A DNA stretch of 64,000 bases, taken from positions 1-64,000 of the forward strand of contig JAIFAC010000210.1 of assembly GCA_026545765.1 (NCBI GenBank), given 5' to 3'. Each line of letters starts with the position of its first letter. The stretch's first letter is position 1. Position numbers and translations under genes: made by a program. The notes beneath the pieces are model-generated. The model had not been told where the DNA came from, made no database searches, and saw only the letters and a program-made list of their open reading frames with translations. This stretch comes from Plantago major (taxonomy: Eukaryota; Streptophyta; Magnoliopsida; Lamiales; Plantaginaceae). This document shows, in pieces, positions 12,269 to 23,749 of this stretch.

Positions 12269-12326
12269 ATGACGTCATTATTTAAATAATGACGTCATCA
12301 AACGTTGACCACCGTTAGTCAACGTT
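12269..12326. repeat. Two adjacent palindromes carrying TGACGTCA and TTGAC motifs
   Basis: The first is a perfect 30-bp palindrome (12269-12298) centred on TTTAAA, with TGACGTCA at 12270-12277 and 12290-12297. Two bases later an inverted repeat has 9-base arms AACGTTGAC (12301-12309) and GTCAACGTT (12318-12326) around an 8-base loop. TGACGTCA is a canonical bZIP site and TTGAC is the W-box core. Whether this is a regulatory module or a transposon end is not decided by the sequence. Confidence 0.8.
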
Positions 12327-13599
12327 ATCTCCAGGGGGTGAGGGATTTAAATGTAGTTTTTGAAACATTGGGGGTAAGTAAGAGGGGGTAAAGTTCAGGG
12401 GTCAAAATGTAATTAACCCACAAATAAATCAGCGGCGGGGTATGCACATATATATACTGATGCTGAAGATGAAGATGTCTTGACGGTATGGTAGTCACCA
12501 CCACTGACTCTTTCCTTCAATTATTCATGCACTTATTAGTGGTGGTGCTTCAGGAATCTAATATGAATCATTACCTTAAGTTGGTCGTTGTCTTATATTT
12601 GCCTGGTGTGGTTCATCTTTTCATTTGGTACTTTGATGTCTAGGTTTTGTGTTCTACTCTTAAATGTCCTAGTTACACATCTAAATGCAAAGATAGTTGC
12701 CTAATAAACAAGAGTCGGTCGTGTCAAAGACATGTTTTTCTCTAAACATTAGGAAAACACACTATTACTACAGCCATGTTTCAACTTAAGACATTTGGTA
12801 TACTAAAACAATCCAGTGAACTCGAAATGTTTTCAAAGGTCAGGATTCTGAAACATAATTCTGGGAACAATTGTTTTTTAACAAGATATTCTTTGAAAAC
12901 ATTTTAGTTCACTTATTATTAATCTTTCCTAATGTTTAGGAAAAACAAGTCTCCCTCAAGACTACCTAATAAGCCAATAAACCGAATATTTTAAGTTTGT
13001 AGAACTGTAGTACTTGCTATTTAACATCAATTCGAACAATCCAGTTAATAATTCTACCAGTTCATCTTCTTTCTTCATAATATACCACAGAAAACCCAAA
13101 TATACTTACACAGTGTTCTCACCATTTCCATCTTGGTTGTATATATGAGTGGATGGAGAGGAGTGATAACTGCCCAGTTTGTGGCCAGGTAATGTCTGCT
13201 ACTTCACAGTATCTTTTATGTGTCGGTTTTATGCTTTATTTCATTGCAACATTGTCAGCGAATTATCTTAGAATTCATGCATGCACATTTCTTTATGGAA
13301 AAAGTACAAATTTCTTCACCTTGTTGTCTTCGATCACATTATATATTCCTCATACGAGATGAAACTCTATATGCCGGTTAAAAGTTGATTTATTTGGTGA
13401 TCAAGCCTTTGGAATTTGATTGCTACGGTGCTAGATTGTTTCTTCTTAGCCTCCCTAAGATATTAATCATTGATGGAATCATGTTAGAGGAGTATTTGTT
13501 CTTTCAAATTATTGTATTCACTCTGCAAGTTGTGGCTCAGTGAGCTAAAAGCTACCTGAAACGATTTATTTCAGACGCTAGATCCTCGTTTTGCCCAAG
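12327..13599. other. Intergenic, nothing firm
   Basis: AT-rich. Near 13,153 a short frame reads MERSDNCPVCGQ followed by a gtaatg donor-like site. No second cysteine pair or downstream exon could be joined to it. Confidence 0.35.
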
Positions 13600-14650
13600 A
13601 TTCAATATTTGCATCATATTATGGCCAATTACCAACTTCTTGCATATTTTGTAGGTCATGATCGTTTTTGAGGAATACGATTTCCGTGCCAAAAGCGTCA
13701 TATTTAGGCGAAATCGAGGAAAAAAAGGAAATACGCTGATTTGACCGTTGCACGGAGTTCGAGGTGTAAAAACATGTCATGTGACCAACCAATTTGAAGA
13801 TAATTGAAGATTCTACAACATTGTAGAAGACCACTTTTCGAGGAAACGAAATTACGAAGCCCGAAAATGAAGAACAAAGAAAATAGATGTAGTCGACAGA
13901 AGGATCATGGGTCAAGCATGAGCCTTCTACGGCCGCAGTGAAGAAGAAATATCTAGAATATGCTTTTCTTCGGCCTGTCAGGCTAAAACCCGCCTTTCTA
14001 ACCTTCCTTAATGAATATATAGTGGTGGCCAGTACTTGAAATTTACACTATAAATAAGTGCCTTGGATTCTCATAATCACACACCTCGATCAAAGCAGCT
14101 CTCTTGAGGGAGAATCAGTCATCGGGGAAGTGAAACCCCAAAACCCTGGCCGTCAGCAGTAGCAAGGAGGAAACCCTAGAAGCAGCACGAAGGCATCAAA
14201 GACTGAGCTTCTCTTTTCTTCTTCTCTCTTTTTCGATTCTTGTCTGTCATTCAATACTATGAGTAGCTAACTTTCTATTGTGAAGGCGAACCGCCGAAAC
14301 TTTGTTGTGCTACTTCTTTATATGTCGTGTTATATTACGTAAATCGTGATTATACAACTCTATACATCCTTTGTGGTGTGATGTTCTATTGAGTGACACA
14401 GTAGTTTCATTGAACTGAGTAGGGGTACTGGTATCGACTGCGCCTTAGTATTAGTATTATGCCCAACTGTCGTTAGAGGTAATTGCGTAGGATATTAACT
14501 AGGAAGTTGGGAGTAGCATAGTACGAGATGGGTCGGGGGTCCTTTACACACAACCACCATCGATTTCTTCACCAATATTAGAATTCAATTGCAACTTAAT
14601 CTTCTGTTTACTTAAAATCTGTCTGCTTTCTGCACACATAATCAATATGT
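13600..14650 (+). mobile_element. Possible solo LTR or LTR remnant
   Basis: A plus-strand TATA box (TATAAATAA, 14049-14057) is followed by a leader-like segment. That segment contains ccctagaagcagcacg and tatgagtagctaactttcta, phrases I associate with plant gypsy LTR R/U5 regions. There is no coding sequence and no paired LTR within the window. The family assignment is from memory of such LTRs and the ends are not defined. Confidence 0.3.
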
Positions 14651-17230
14651 TACTTATTTGTTACTATATATGCTAAGTGCCTAAGTGTTCCACGACATCC
14701 CGAGTTAACTTACCGCTATATCTGTGGATTTGTGAGCTTCCAAAAATAAATAAATTTAATTTTTAATTGTATTTAAGAATTACAGGTATTACAACGAATA
14801 CAAATTCATAAGTGCACATCACTACCTAAATATTCGCCTAAACAACAAAATAGAAAATACCTATTTAATGTAGTTCAGTTTTAAGGTGAGGTAATATCCT
14901 GTTACTTGGTTCTCCAGGTGATGGCGTTCAATGAAACAACCGGTTAATCCATGAAGTTATGGTCATCAACAGAAACAACTGCCACCAATATGGAAGAGTG
15001 AAGACGATAACATAGTAAAGATATATTGTAAATAGGTTGGCTGATAAGTGATGTTTCATTGTCATTCACATAACGACAAAAAGAAAAGCATCAGAGTACT
15101 TTAGGGTTTGAATCTATGTTTCAAAAGAGCACGGTAGATGTAGAATTAAAGGAAAGAAAAAGCACCAAATGTAGTGAAGAAATAAAAGAATGGAGAAGGA
15201 TGTCTTATTTTAACCTTATACAGTAGTAGATAAAATTGAATGATGATTGTTGAGAGAGAAACTAGGTGAAGATGGAAGAAAATGAAGGAGCCGGCAAGAA
15301 TGACATTTTCCTTATAATTTTTTCTTCTTAGTAATAGTGGCTGGGCGGTATGTAGCTATAGGTTAGCTTCTTCATCCATTTAGTTACCATATACGAATTG
15401 TAACATTAATAGATTTATTATTTGATATATACCTCCGCATCCACTTTTATCATTTTGTGATATCGTTAAACTTGTTTTCATTTTAGTAAAGATTATAATT
15501 TAATATTTTCAAGATTCTAATAAATCCATAAGTGATCACACATGCACTATATTATTATAATATTACTTTTTCTATTTTACGGCTTAAAATTAAATCGAAT
15601 AACTAATGCGACGAAGTAAGAATACATATATATAAAATTATTATACATATATATAAAATTATTATGAAGCCATCGGCTCAATCCGACCAACCGATCAAAT
15701 CCCGTCAAACCTTTTTAGAGGGTGGCTTAACATTCGTCCGCTTTTAAAACATAGGTTTCAATAGCTTTTAAAACTTTGACGATAAAACAGCTTTCGATAT
15801 GCGCGAAGATATCCGATACTTATATTCGTAGATGGAAGACTTTCTATGTGATAAGTGCACGGTTTTGCAAGATATAACTGTAAATACTCAAGAAGGTAAA
15901 TAAAGCAATTAATAAGTTGCGAAAGTAAATAACATGTATCTTTATAATTGTATTCGAGGTATGAATCCTCAACTAATCCACTCGCCTTTCTTAGACTTGA
16001 AATTTACTAAGATATATACCGAGTTCTCCTTACAATAATCATATACCTTGATTTCCTTTTACACTAGTTCCCAACCAAGTGTTCCTCGTTATTTCCCGCT
16101 TTCACCAAGTACTTTGCATTTAGTAACCTTTGAGTTATTCTTTAGTTTCTCAAACCAAGTATTTCATGTGCTCAAGAATCTTGAGTTGTTCCTTAGTTTC
16201 TTTCCCAAACTAAGTTTCATGTACCCACACCGTGTGGTGTCGTTAAGGTAGTTTGTCAGGTGAGTAGTCTTAATATCTTTCTCAGTTATGTAGGAATACT
16301 CTATAGAACAAGAATCACTTAACACACTTCACAATGTGTGGTGATATGTTCTTTACTGACCCAAGTCTATGTTAAATGTTCTAGAGAATGAATCTCAGAT
16401 ACTTGATCTTTTGATTCAACTCTTTCACAGATAGCAATGCTTGTTAAGGATCAGGATACTTAAAACTTTCGTGCTACTTAGAATTCAAGAGCATGATCGC
16501 AACAGTAAGCTAGTGAATAAGTAGATTGAAGGCTTGTATGCTTGAAAGAATAAGTTCCTAGATGTGTAAGTTCTGTGTGTAAGTTCTTGGTGTGTTTTCA
16601 AGCATTCTAAGTGGTGATATTTATAGTTGAAAATCGCCGCTTGAATAAGATCCGCTAAGACAATGAAATTCAAACTATTGATATATGTAAATAGATCGCA
16701 GAAGACGTTGTCTTTTCGATATTTCCTCTTTGTTCGATGTCTCGTCACAAGATTTATCTCAAAGAACTTTCTCTTTTACAATGTTCAAGTGAATTAAAAG
16801 CACTAATTATCTTTCCGATAATATAAGTCATTAGGTTGCTGATCAAAATCTAAACAGATATTCCTAATTCCTAACACATGTGCTGTTATTGATATTCTGG
16901 TTAACATTTACGTGTACATGCATTATAATGATTTTCCACCAAACATCTTTTTCTATTATTCTACCGGAAATGAATTTGTAATCCCCTTATCAATTGATGT
17001 GTGAATAAGAGCAAATTGTTGGCGTCGGCTCTGTTTATCAAACTTAGTTGATAATCAAGGGCTGCTGATGAAAAGAATATTACACGAACCTCTGTTTATT
17101 CTGCCCGAAATACTTTATAATCCCTTTATTATTTGATGTGCTAATAAGAGCCAATTGACAGTTTAGTTATGCGCTTAAAGAAAACTAGTTAATAATCTAG
17201 TTGGTTAACACGAACTCGATGTCCAGTTAG
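14651..17230. other. Intergenic, AT-rich, mostly unrecognised
   Basis: No gene is supported. A segment at about 16,050-16,240 repeats accaagt/aaccaagt phrases. A direct repeat tacatatatataaaattatta occurs near 15,624-15,665. Both resemble decayed transposon sequence but no ends are visible. Confidence 0.35.
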
Positions 17231-17415
17231 AAAAGTAGCAAAGTGAGAAAAGTAATTGACTTGGTGAGAAAGAAAGTTGGATAATTCAAAGGGGTGTGAT
17301 AAGAAAGAGAGAGACAATTCAAAGGATATACAAGTCTATATAAAGAAGGCACTAGTCCAAACTAATCGATATTCACAAGTGTTGCAAAATACTACTGTAC
17401 AAAGGATTCTTATCA
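17231..17415 (+). promoter_or_regulatory. Core promoter and 5' UTR of GSTU gene 1
   Basis: TATATAAAG at 17337-17345 lies 71 bases before the ATG. It sits in the block gacaattcaaa...agtctatataaagaag that recurs upstream of the GSTU copies at 27112, 38223 and 42552, with a shortened version at 39850. A further shared motif is gacttggtgagaaagaaag at 17258. Confidence 0.75.
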
Positions 17416-18199
17416 ATGGCAGAATCACAGGTAAAGCTACATGGCATGTGGGCAAGCAATTATGTTTACTCAGTTATTTGGGCATTGAAGCTGAAGGGAG
17501 TCGAGTACGAGTCCATACACGAAGACCTCTCCAACAAGAGTCCGGCTCTGTTAGCATATAACCCCATTCACCAGAAGGTTCCGGTGCTAGTTCACAACGG
17601 CAAGCCAGTAGCAGAGTCACCAGTCATCCTCGAATACATTGACGAAACATGGCCTGATCACCAGCAGCTGCTGCCTACGGATCCTTATGAGAGAGCCCTG
17701 GCTCGTTTTTGGTCTGATTATGCATCACATAAGGTAAACTTGACGATTTTACTTTCGTAGACTGGGTTTATGATGATTCCATAGGCCTTGTATGATAATC
17801 AAATAATGAATGGTCCACATATTCATGGTTATCTTGCAGATGCCTACCTTTTTCGAGTTCTTTTTAAGTTCTGAGGAGGACAAAGAGAAGACAGCAGAAC
17901 GCGTTCTGGAAAAGCTGAAAATCATTCAGGATCAGGCTCTGGGGGATAAGAAGTTCTTCGGAGGGGATAGAATTGGGTTCGTAGACTTGCGATTCGGATG
18001 GCTTGCTCACTGGTTTGTAGGCGTTCAAGAAATTGTGGGGGTACAGGTTCTGGACCCAAAGTCTCTGCCCAGGTTGCATGAATGGTTGATGAATTTCAAA
18101 CAGGAGCCAGTGATTAAGGACAATCTTCCAGATTACGACGAGCTGTTGGCATACCTGAGTAATGTTCGACGAAGACTTACCACGCCCAAAAGCGAGTAA
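17416..18199 (+). CDS. GSTU: Tau-class glutathione S-transferase, gene 1
   Basis: Two exons, 17416-17733 and 17840-18199, joined by a 106-bp GT-AG intron, give 225 residues, the usual tau GST length. The enzyme conjugates glutathione to electrophiles in the cytosol. The N-terminal thioredoxin-like domain (about 1-80) carries Ser14 in WAS, Lys41, cis-Pro56 in KVPVLV, and Glu67-Ser68 in [11 protein letters not shown], the expected glutathione-site residues. The all-helical domain follows. The intron falls after FWSDYASHK, the conserved tau position. The residue after Ser14 is Asn, where tau GSTs normally have Pro. No frame errors. It is convergent with YLS8. Confidence 0.95.
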
Positions 18200-18937
18200 A
18201 TGTGTCCTCAATGATGTTTTGCGACTTTTATCCTAGTTAATACGCGTAATGTTTTTGAATAAACATCAGTATGCCATAGTGCAAACTGAACTATGTAGCA
18301 AATATTATTGAGAGCAGACTGGTTGTGTTATAACTTACCTGCGTGTACAACAGCCTAATTCTTCTCTACATTTTCTGTGCAATCCTTCATATCAACTCGT
18401 AGTGTTAGAATCGTTGCACAAACTAGGTCTGCAAGTTCGTTCGGAAGACGGAACTCCGAGACAAAAATACATTCGATACACTCCATAAATAGGAGCAAGA
18501 GGTGTCTCAGAAACAGAAACATCTGAATCATAACAGACCTTAGAGGCTTAGAAACAATACAGGCAATAGCTAAGTTCATTAACTCAAGAATATGATGGTT
18601 AGTCTGGTCAAGGAAGTTTCAAATGATATACTAACTTGATAAATTCTGTACTCCTACACTTACTAGTGTTGTCATACGAGTCAAGCCTTTAACAAGTACC
18701 AAATCAAGTTATACTTTCAGATACATGAGTTTTCTATAAATCACACATAAACCAAGATGGAAGCTAGTATTAATATGACATCATAGAACCAAAATGTCAC
18801 ATTGAATAAAAGCACGAGAATCTTTACATGCAATTGCAGCAGTATTTGATAACCCAGTCTGATACACCAGAATCCTTACATCAAATTGCCAAATCGTTTA
18901 TGAAAACTAGATCATGACACAACAATAGGCAAACCGA
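18200..18937. other. GSTU1 3' flank and YLS8 3' UTR
   Basis: Holds the GSTU1 3' UTR (polyadenylation-like gaataaacatc near 18256) and the 3' end of the convergent YLS8 transcript. The stretch 17877-18816 is copied almost unchanged at 34392-35330. A minus-strand open frame at 18355-18579 is present in both copies but looks non-coding. Confidence 0.6.
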
Positions 18938-21382
18938 TCAGTAGCGGTACTTGGTAGAGTAATCCTTGGGTGCAATAACAAGACCACGTCCTTTCCTTGC
19001 CCCACGATACACAGTCTCAACGATATCTATGAATTCTTGTTTGTCCTTCAATGCCCAGTTGATCTTATTGTTGTTTCCAGTCCCAAGATCAATCATAATG
19101 TGCTTGTTTCTGAAGAAGAACATAACAGTCGAAGGGTCATACAGCTCATACATCGTGTTGAAATCAGGTACCTCCGTGATGTCCACCAGATATATCACAG
19201 CAAAGTTCTTTATGGTTTCAGCAACCGAGGCCAGCACCTCATCCATCTACAAAGTTATAAAATAACAACACCTTAGATGGGCTATACACAAGCAGTAGAA
19301 GTGCAAAATACGGAGCAACACCATAAGGGACCATTACATCGAGTGAAATTTATGGCACAAGAAAACAGGAAGGTGTCTTTTGTAATGTTTTCTGTATGTG
19401 TGTGTACATCTTAACATTTAGTAGTTAATAGGTGGGTGGGTGGGTGGGTGGAGGTTGTGAAAATAAAAATAGAAAATAAATTATGATAATCAAAGCAGCA
19501 ATCGTAACATATGGAAGCGTAGACAGGCAAATTCCAATTTACCGGTATCATCGTAGGAGGACCACAACATGTATAATCAAAGATAGATCCGCAAATTAAA
19601 AAGAAAAAAAGAATTCCAGTGAACTAACTCCTGTGAATCTGAAAAGAGTGACAATTAATATAGAACTCCCATGTATTAAAACATCAATCTTCACTGAAGC
19701 TTTAATAATCATAACATTCAAATATGCTACCACACTTGTGAACAAGATAGAAGCAGCAACTAACACGAGGTAGAAGACTATGTCTATATGCTACAAAGGC
19801 TCCAGTATACCAAGCTTCATTTGCCAAATAAAATATGGTCGTGTAAACAAGAAAACTCAGAATAGATGATCAGCACTACCTTATTGGACACAAGGAGTGC
19901 ATTCAAACAAAAAGGCAGCTACGGTGGACCCGGAGTAGTGACTCTAACAACATCATCAGTTCAACCACACAATCACTTATGGGGTAACGGGACATGATTA
20001 TGGTTAAGGAAAAAGTGAATGCAATAGAGAAAACCTAAAACCAAATTATATGACAAAACACTTGCAAACCCGAAACTGCAACCAGTGTTTTGCCCACATA
20101 GTATCACATTGTTTTGGGTTCCTGAATTGTGAAATTTGATTTGTTTAAGAACCTGGAAGATTCTACCCTGTCTTAACTCCATTTACATAATATTACTACA
20201 TTGAGTTTGCAAAATATACTCATGTGTTGTACTCAGTAGCATATACATGGCTTTCACATCAGAACATGCTAAAAGAACCGCTTAACGGGACAATAAGGTT
20301 AGTACCGAGCGCTTGCAACAACTTGGGAAAAAGGGAGAACACAAGACAGGACCAGGAAAGGAGGAAAGTCACCAGGTATTATATGTACAAGTAGCCAGTG
20401 CTTAAACATTAAAAAAGGCCTTTTAAGTTGCTCCAACCTTCCTCGACCCCATTTTCCTATCAACACAGCCACTGCCGAAACTCAAAATTAAACCACTCCC
20501 ACAAACCTTTCCTCGCTCCTAAAGGCAATCCGCCTTCACCTAGCAAAAGTACATATTCACACAAGACTCTAAAACAACCAAAGAGACTGGGGCATGAAGG
20601 TCAATTGTTTGTCATTGCTTTATTCAACTAAAAGAAAGAAAATAATATAACTCCTGAAATCCAGAGTACGGTGCATTGCATCCCATTTATATATAGATTC
20701 CACGCCCCACAAGAGCCACCACAACTTAACGACTCTCCAACATAACCCAACATTCTAAACTACAGTAAACACCATACAAATCCGTCTATATTAAACAATA
20801 ACTAACCAACAATTTTACTTCAAACGATACTCCACAAGAGCCACCACAACTTAATGACTCTCCAACATAGCCAAACATTCTAAAATAAACAGTAAACACC
20901 ATACAAATCCGTCTATATCAAACAATAACTAACAAACAATTTTACTTCAAACGATACCGCAAGTGTCCGTATGATATGTTTCTTCAACACAAACTAATCC
21001 ATTAGTTCCATAATAGCTTACAAAACAATTTCGCATCCAGATTATCAATCCTAATTACCCAACAAAAACCTAAAGCCCCAAAATTGAGGTACAAACCCTT
21101 TCAATTTGATAATTTGACAAGTACCCACATACTGATACATATATAAACTGCAGACCGCAAACAAACAAGCAAAATAACACGAAAGAAAACACGTACGCTA
21201 AAAATTGAGCAGATTGGAAGGAAATTGTCAGAAATAGCGAGATAGATTGAATGACAAATTACCTGCATACAAGTCTCGTCCCAATCGTGACCGAAACGGA
21301 TGATGACGAGTCTCTCTTCCTCGGCGAGGATAGCTTGATCGACCGCCCAGCCAGAGTGAAGGTGAGGCAACAAGTACGACAT
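18938..21382 (-). CDS. YLS8: U5 snRNP thioredoxin-like protein DIM1/YLS8
   Basis: Exon 1 is 21382-21263 (40 codons, MSYLLPHLHSGWAVDQ...DETCMQ). Exon 2 is 19246-18938 (MDEVLASVAETIKNF...GLVIAPKDYSTKYRY). A 2.0-kb intron separates them with clean GT-AG ends. The product is 142 residues, the invariant length of eukaryotic Dib1/DIM1/TXNL4A proteins, and every residue I compared fits. The protein has a thioredoxin fold without a CxxC motif. It sits in the U4/U6.U5 tri-snRNP and is needed for pre-mRNA splicing in the nucleus. No frameshifts. The phase-0 intron after Gln40 is a natural start for exon 2 with Met. Confidence 0.97.
20707..20956. repeat. 125-bp tandem duplication in the YLS8 intron
   Basis: Two nearly identical head-to-tail copies, starting at ccacaagagccaccacaact near 20707 and 20832 and ending ttcaaacgatac. 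Only a few substitutions and small indels separate them, so the duplication is recent. Confidence 0.9.
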
Positions 21383-21480
21383 CTTGCTTGCTTGATCGCT
21401 ACGCAGCAAATGTTTCTCTCACAGCTTCTTTGCGCTTAATTTGTGCCTTGAGACTGGAGTTTGTGGGTGCATATATAGAA
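21383..21480 (-). promoter_or_regulatory. YLS8 5' UTR and TATA box
   Basis: A minus-strand TATATA element at 21472-21477 lies about 90 bases upstream of the ATG at 21382, leaving a 5' UTR of about 55-60 bases if initiation is 30 bases downstream. Confidence 0.6.
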
Positions 21481-21544
21481 AAAAAACTGGGTCTCGGTCG
21501 TTCGGTCTGACCGGTCTCATCGGGATAACAAACCGTGACAATAG

Positions 21545-21795
21545 AATGTAGGAGAGTTATAGCCGAAAGACTATCGACTCATTGCTCGATAAGCTTGAGG
21601 CCTAAATGTGCTCGCTTTGTTCTCGATTTGACTCATTGATATCCGATCAACTCGACAGGCTCTTAAATATATATTTTTTATATTTATATGTATTTTTACT
21701 AACGAGTTGCATAACGTTTCGAGTCCAAAAATTAGCTAGTTTGATTAATTAATGAGACGAAGCTCAGTTCGACTCATATACCGCAATGAAATACT
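21545..21795. repeat. Dispersed repeat of the GAGCTCGAG type, decayed
   Basis: A segment built from ctcgataagcttgag, ttaaatatatattt and tatgtatttt followed by acgagtt/cgagtc phrases. It resembles the repeat inside the introns of the GSTU copies at about 27550-27790 and 38660-38890. No terminal repeats were resolved. Confidence 0.4.
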
Positions 21796-23206
21796 CGCCT
21801 GCTTAATAGTACTATGCATGAGGAAAAAAACTGCTTATTGTACGTGTTATTCTCGTTAGATTTCATACATAGTACTTCTATAACAATTTTTTGCTTAGAT
21901 TATTAAATATTACTCCCTCATTTCCGCTTTGTTAGTCCACTATTCTTGTTATGAACGTCTCATTAATCTAGTCTATATACAAAAACTAGTACTAACCCAG
22001 AATGCCACTAAGATAATTACTTTTAATAATAAATAGAAAGGAGGTGACAAAATAAATTAATTGAGAAATAAGTAGTTAAACTTATGTAAACAACGTTGGT
22101 CGTGATGTCAGGCGTGGTAGTCCTTCTTCATCCATATTACATCATTGAGTCTTTATTTATGCTAATATTAAATATGTAAAATACAACTCATCATGACGGA
22201 TATGCTTTGAAAGGGGTAGAATCCAGGCTTAACCCGTTCGGGACCCGACGGGTTGATAACATACATTTTGTATCGGACCCTACCGTACCGGCCTGTTAAT
22301 TAGTAACAGATATATGTTTAAAAAAAATTGTATCCTCAAAACGAACCAAATAAAATACAAAAGTATACAACACAATCAATTGGAGTTGTTCCCTACAACC
22401 CCGCGGTGGTATGTGTCTTCCCACCAACACCAAAGACACAAAATTATTATTCTACAAACATAATTTCACATGCTACGGTTTTTTGACTTCAGAGAGAGAA
22501 GACCTGATGATTTCCCAAATTTAACTAGAGAGTATCTGGTCAAACCAACTCCCATAATGATACACGGAAATGCATTGTTATTTAAAAAATAATAATTTTT
22601 TTTTGAAAGAGATTTGTTGCGTAATCCCGTCGAACATAATTGTTGTTGTAAATCTCATTTAACACAACAATAATCATATAGAATATTTCAGTTTAATACT
22701 CAATAGGTGAATTCTAAGTTTAATTTATATCAATTTGTACAAAATCTTCCTGTCGAACTCAATTATTATGGGAGAATTATGACAAACACTATAATTATAA
22801 TAATTATCGAAAATTTCTCGTTGAGTATTATTTAAATAACTAGAACCGTGGATGTTAACCTATCTAGTGGAATTTTGTTGTCCTTACTCCTTATTTTGCT
22901 AGCAAATTGTGATCCAGTTTCCCTGGAATTGAAATTCGGGTTGAATTTGCAATTGCTGAATTTCACCATCCGAAGAAGTCCTCAATAGTGTTGTTCACGT
23001 GAGTTTATCGTTTGCAATACAATGACAGACCAATATTGGTATTTAAGAAAATATTAAGATGCTGGCATTTTGACATAAAATTAAACTTTATTAATTTACT
23101 GCCCTTGTTTTTATACATAACATAGCAGTAATGTAACAAGTTATACCACTCAGTACACAATACAATACATCTTATGATTGGCCCTTATTCTCCCTTTGTT
23201 GTTTAG
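21796..23206. other. Intergenic, AT-rich
   Basis: No gene is supported. A MITE-like end (TA then ctccctcatttccgctttg) occurs at 21911-21931, but no matching right terminus was found. The rest is AT-rich with no repeat structure that I can define. Confidence 0.35.
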
Positions 23207-23589
23207 TCAAGCGCGGGTCTTTCGCTTAATTCTTCTTAAACCATCTTCCACTGGATCCATCATATTCCCTACAAATAAGAAATTTTCATTTTTTTCCATA
23301 TATAATCTTTTGATTTGATATGCTCCATAACTAAAGACATACCCATGAATAACTGACCTGAAATCCTTTGCGCATTTGCTTTGTTCATTCCTTTTTCTGC
23401 ACTTATCGCTGCAACTAATTCGCATCATGTTAGTTATTGCGAAATTGGCAGCGACGCGTTCATGTTAACTTATATGTTCAGAAAACTACAGCAATTTACC
23501 TTTCTCAATCTTGACTTGTATGGAACCTGTTGATAGATGAGCCTTTGATTTACCGAACCTGCTTTTCTTGCCGCATTCCTTACCACTCG
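23207..23589 (-). pseudogene. Unrecognised spliced gene fragment, three candidate exons
   Basis: Exons 23589-23500, 23408-23358 and 23268-23207 have canonical AG/GT junctions. They join in one open frame of about 68 residues ending in a stop: SGKECGKKSRFGKSKAHL..., then EKGMNKANAQRIS, then NMMDPVEDGLRRIKRKTRA. The translation is Lys/Arg-rich, which suggests a nucleic-acid-binding C-terminus, but I recognise no family. No upstream exon with a start could be joined with confidence. It lies between YLS8 and a tandem array of exon-like units, both reading on the minus strand. It could be the 3' end of a real gene, a Helitron-captured fragment, or chance. Confidence 0.35.
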
Positions 23590-23749
23590 CTGTACATATA
23601 ATTCGTTTGGTCAGCAGCTAATTCATGTGTCTTAATAAGACCAACTGCCCTTTCTGGCAAACAAGTTAGGCTCAGTTATTAATAAGAATCTGATAAATGA
23701 TATTTGAATGTGCTATCATACTGGTTTGTTTCTGTGTAAAGCATTCATC

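Noticed and set aside
13153-13362. Frame starting MERSDNCPVCGQ, a possible zinc-finger exon
   Set aside because: Only one CxxC pair before a donor-like site; no partner exon found.
18355-18579. 74-codon minus-strand frame, present again at 34869-35093
   Set aside because: Its repetition is explained by the copied GSTU1 3' flank; no conserved domain and no selection visible.
19430-19455. GGTG/TGGG short tandem repeat in the YLS8 intron
   Set aside because: A simple microsatellite without further structure; not worth a separate finding.
21911-22050. Possible second Stowaway-like MITE beginning ctccctcatttcc
   Set aside because: No matching inverted terminus downstream.
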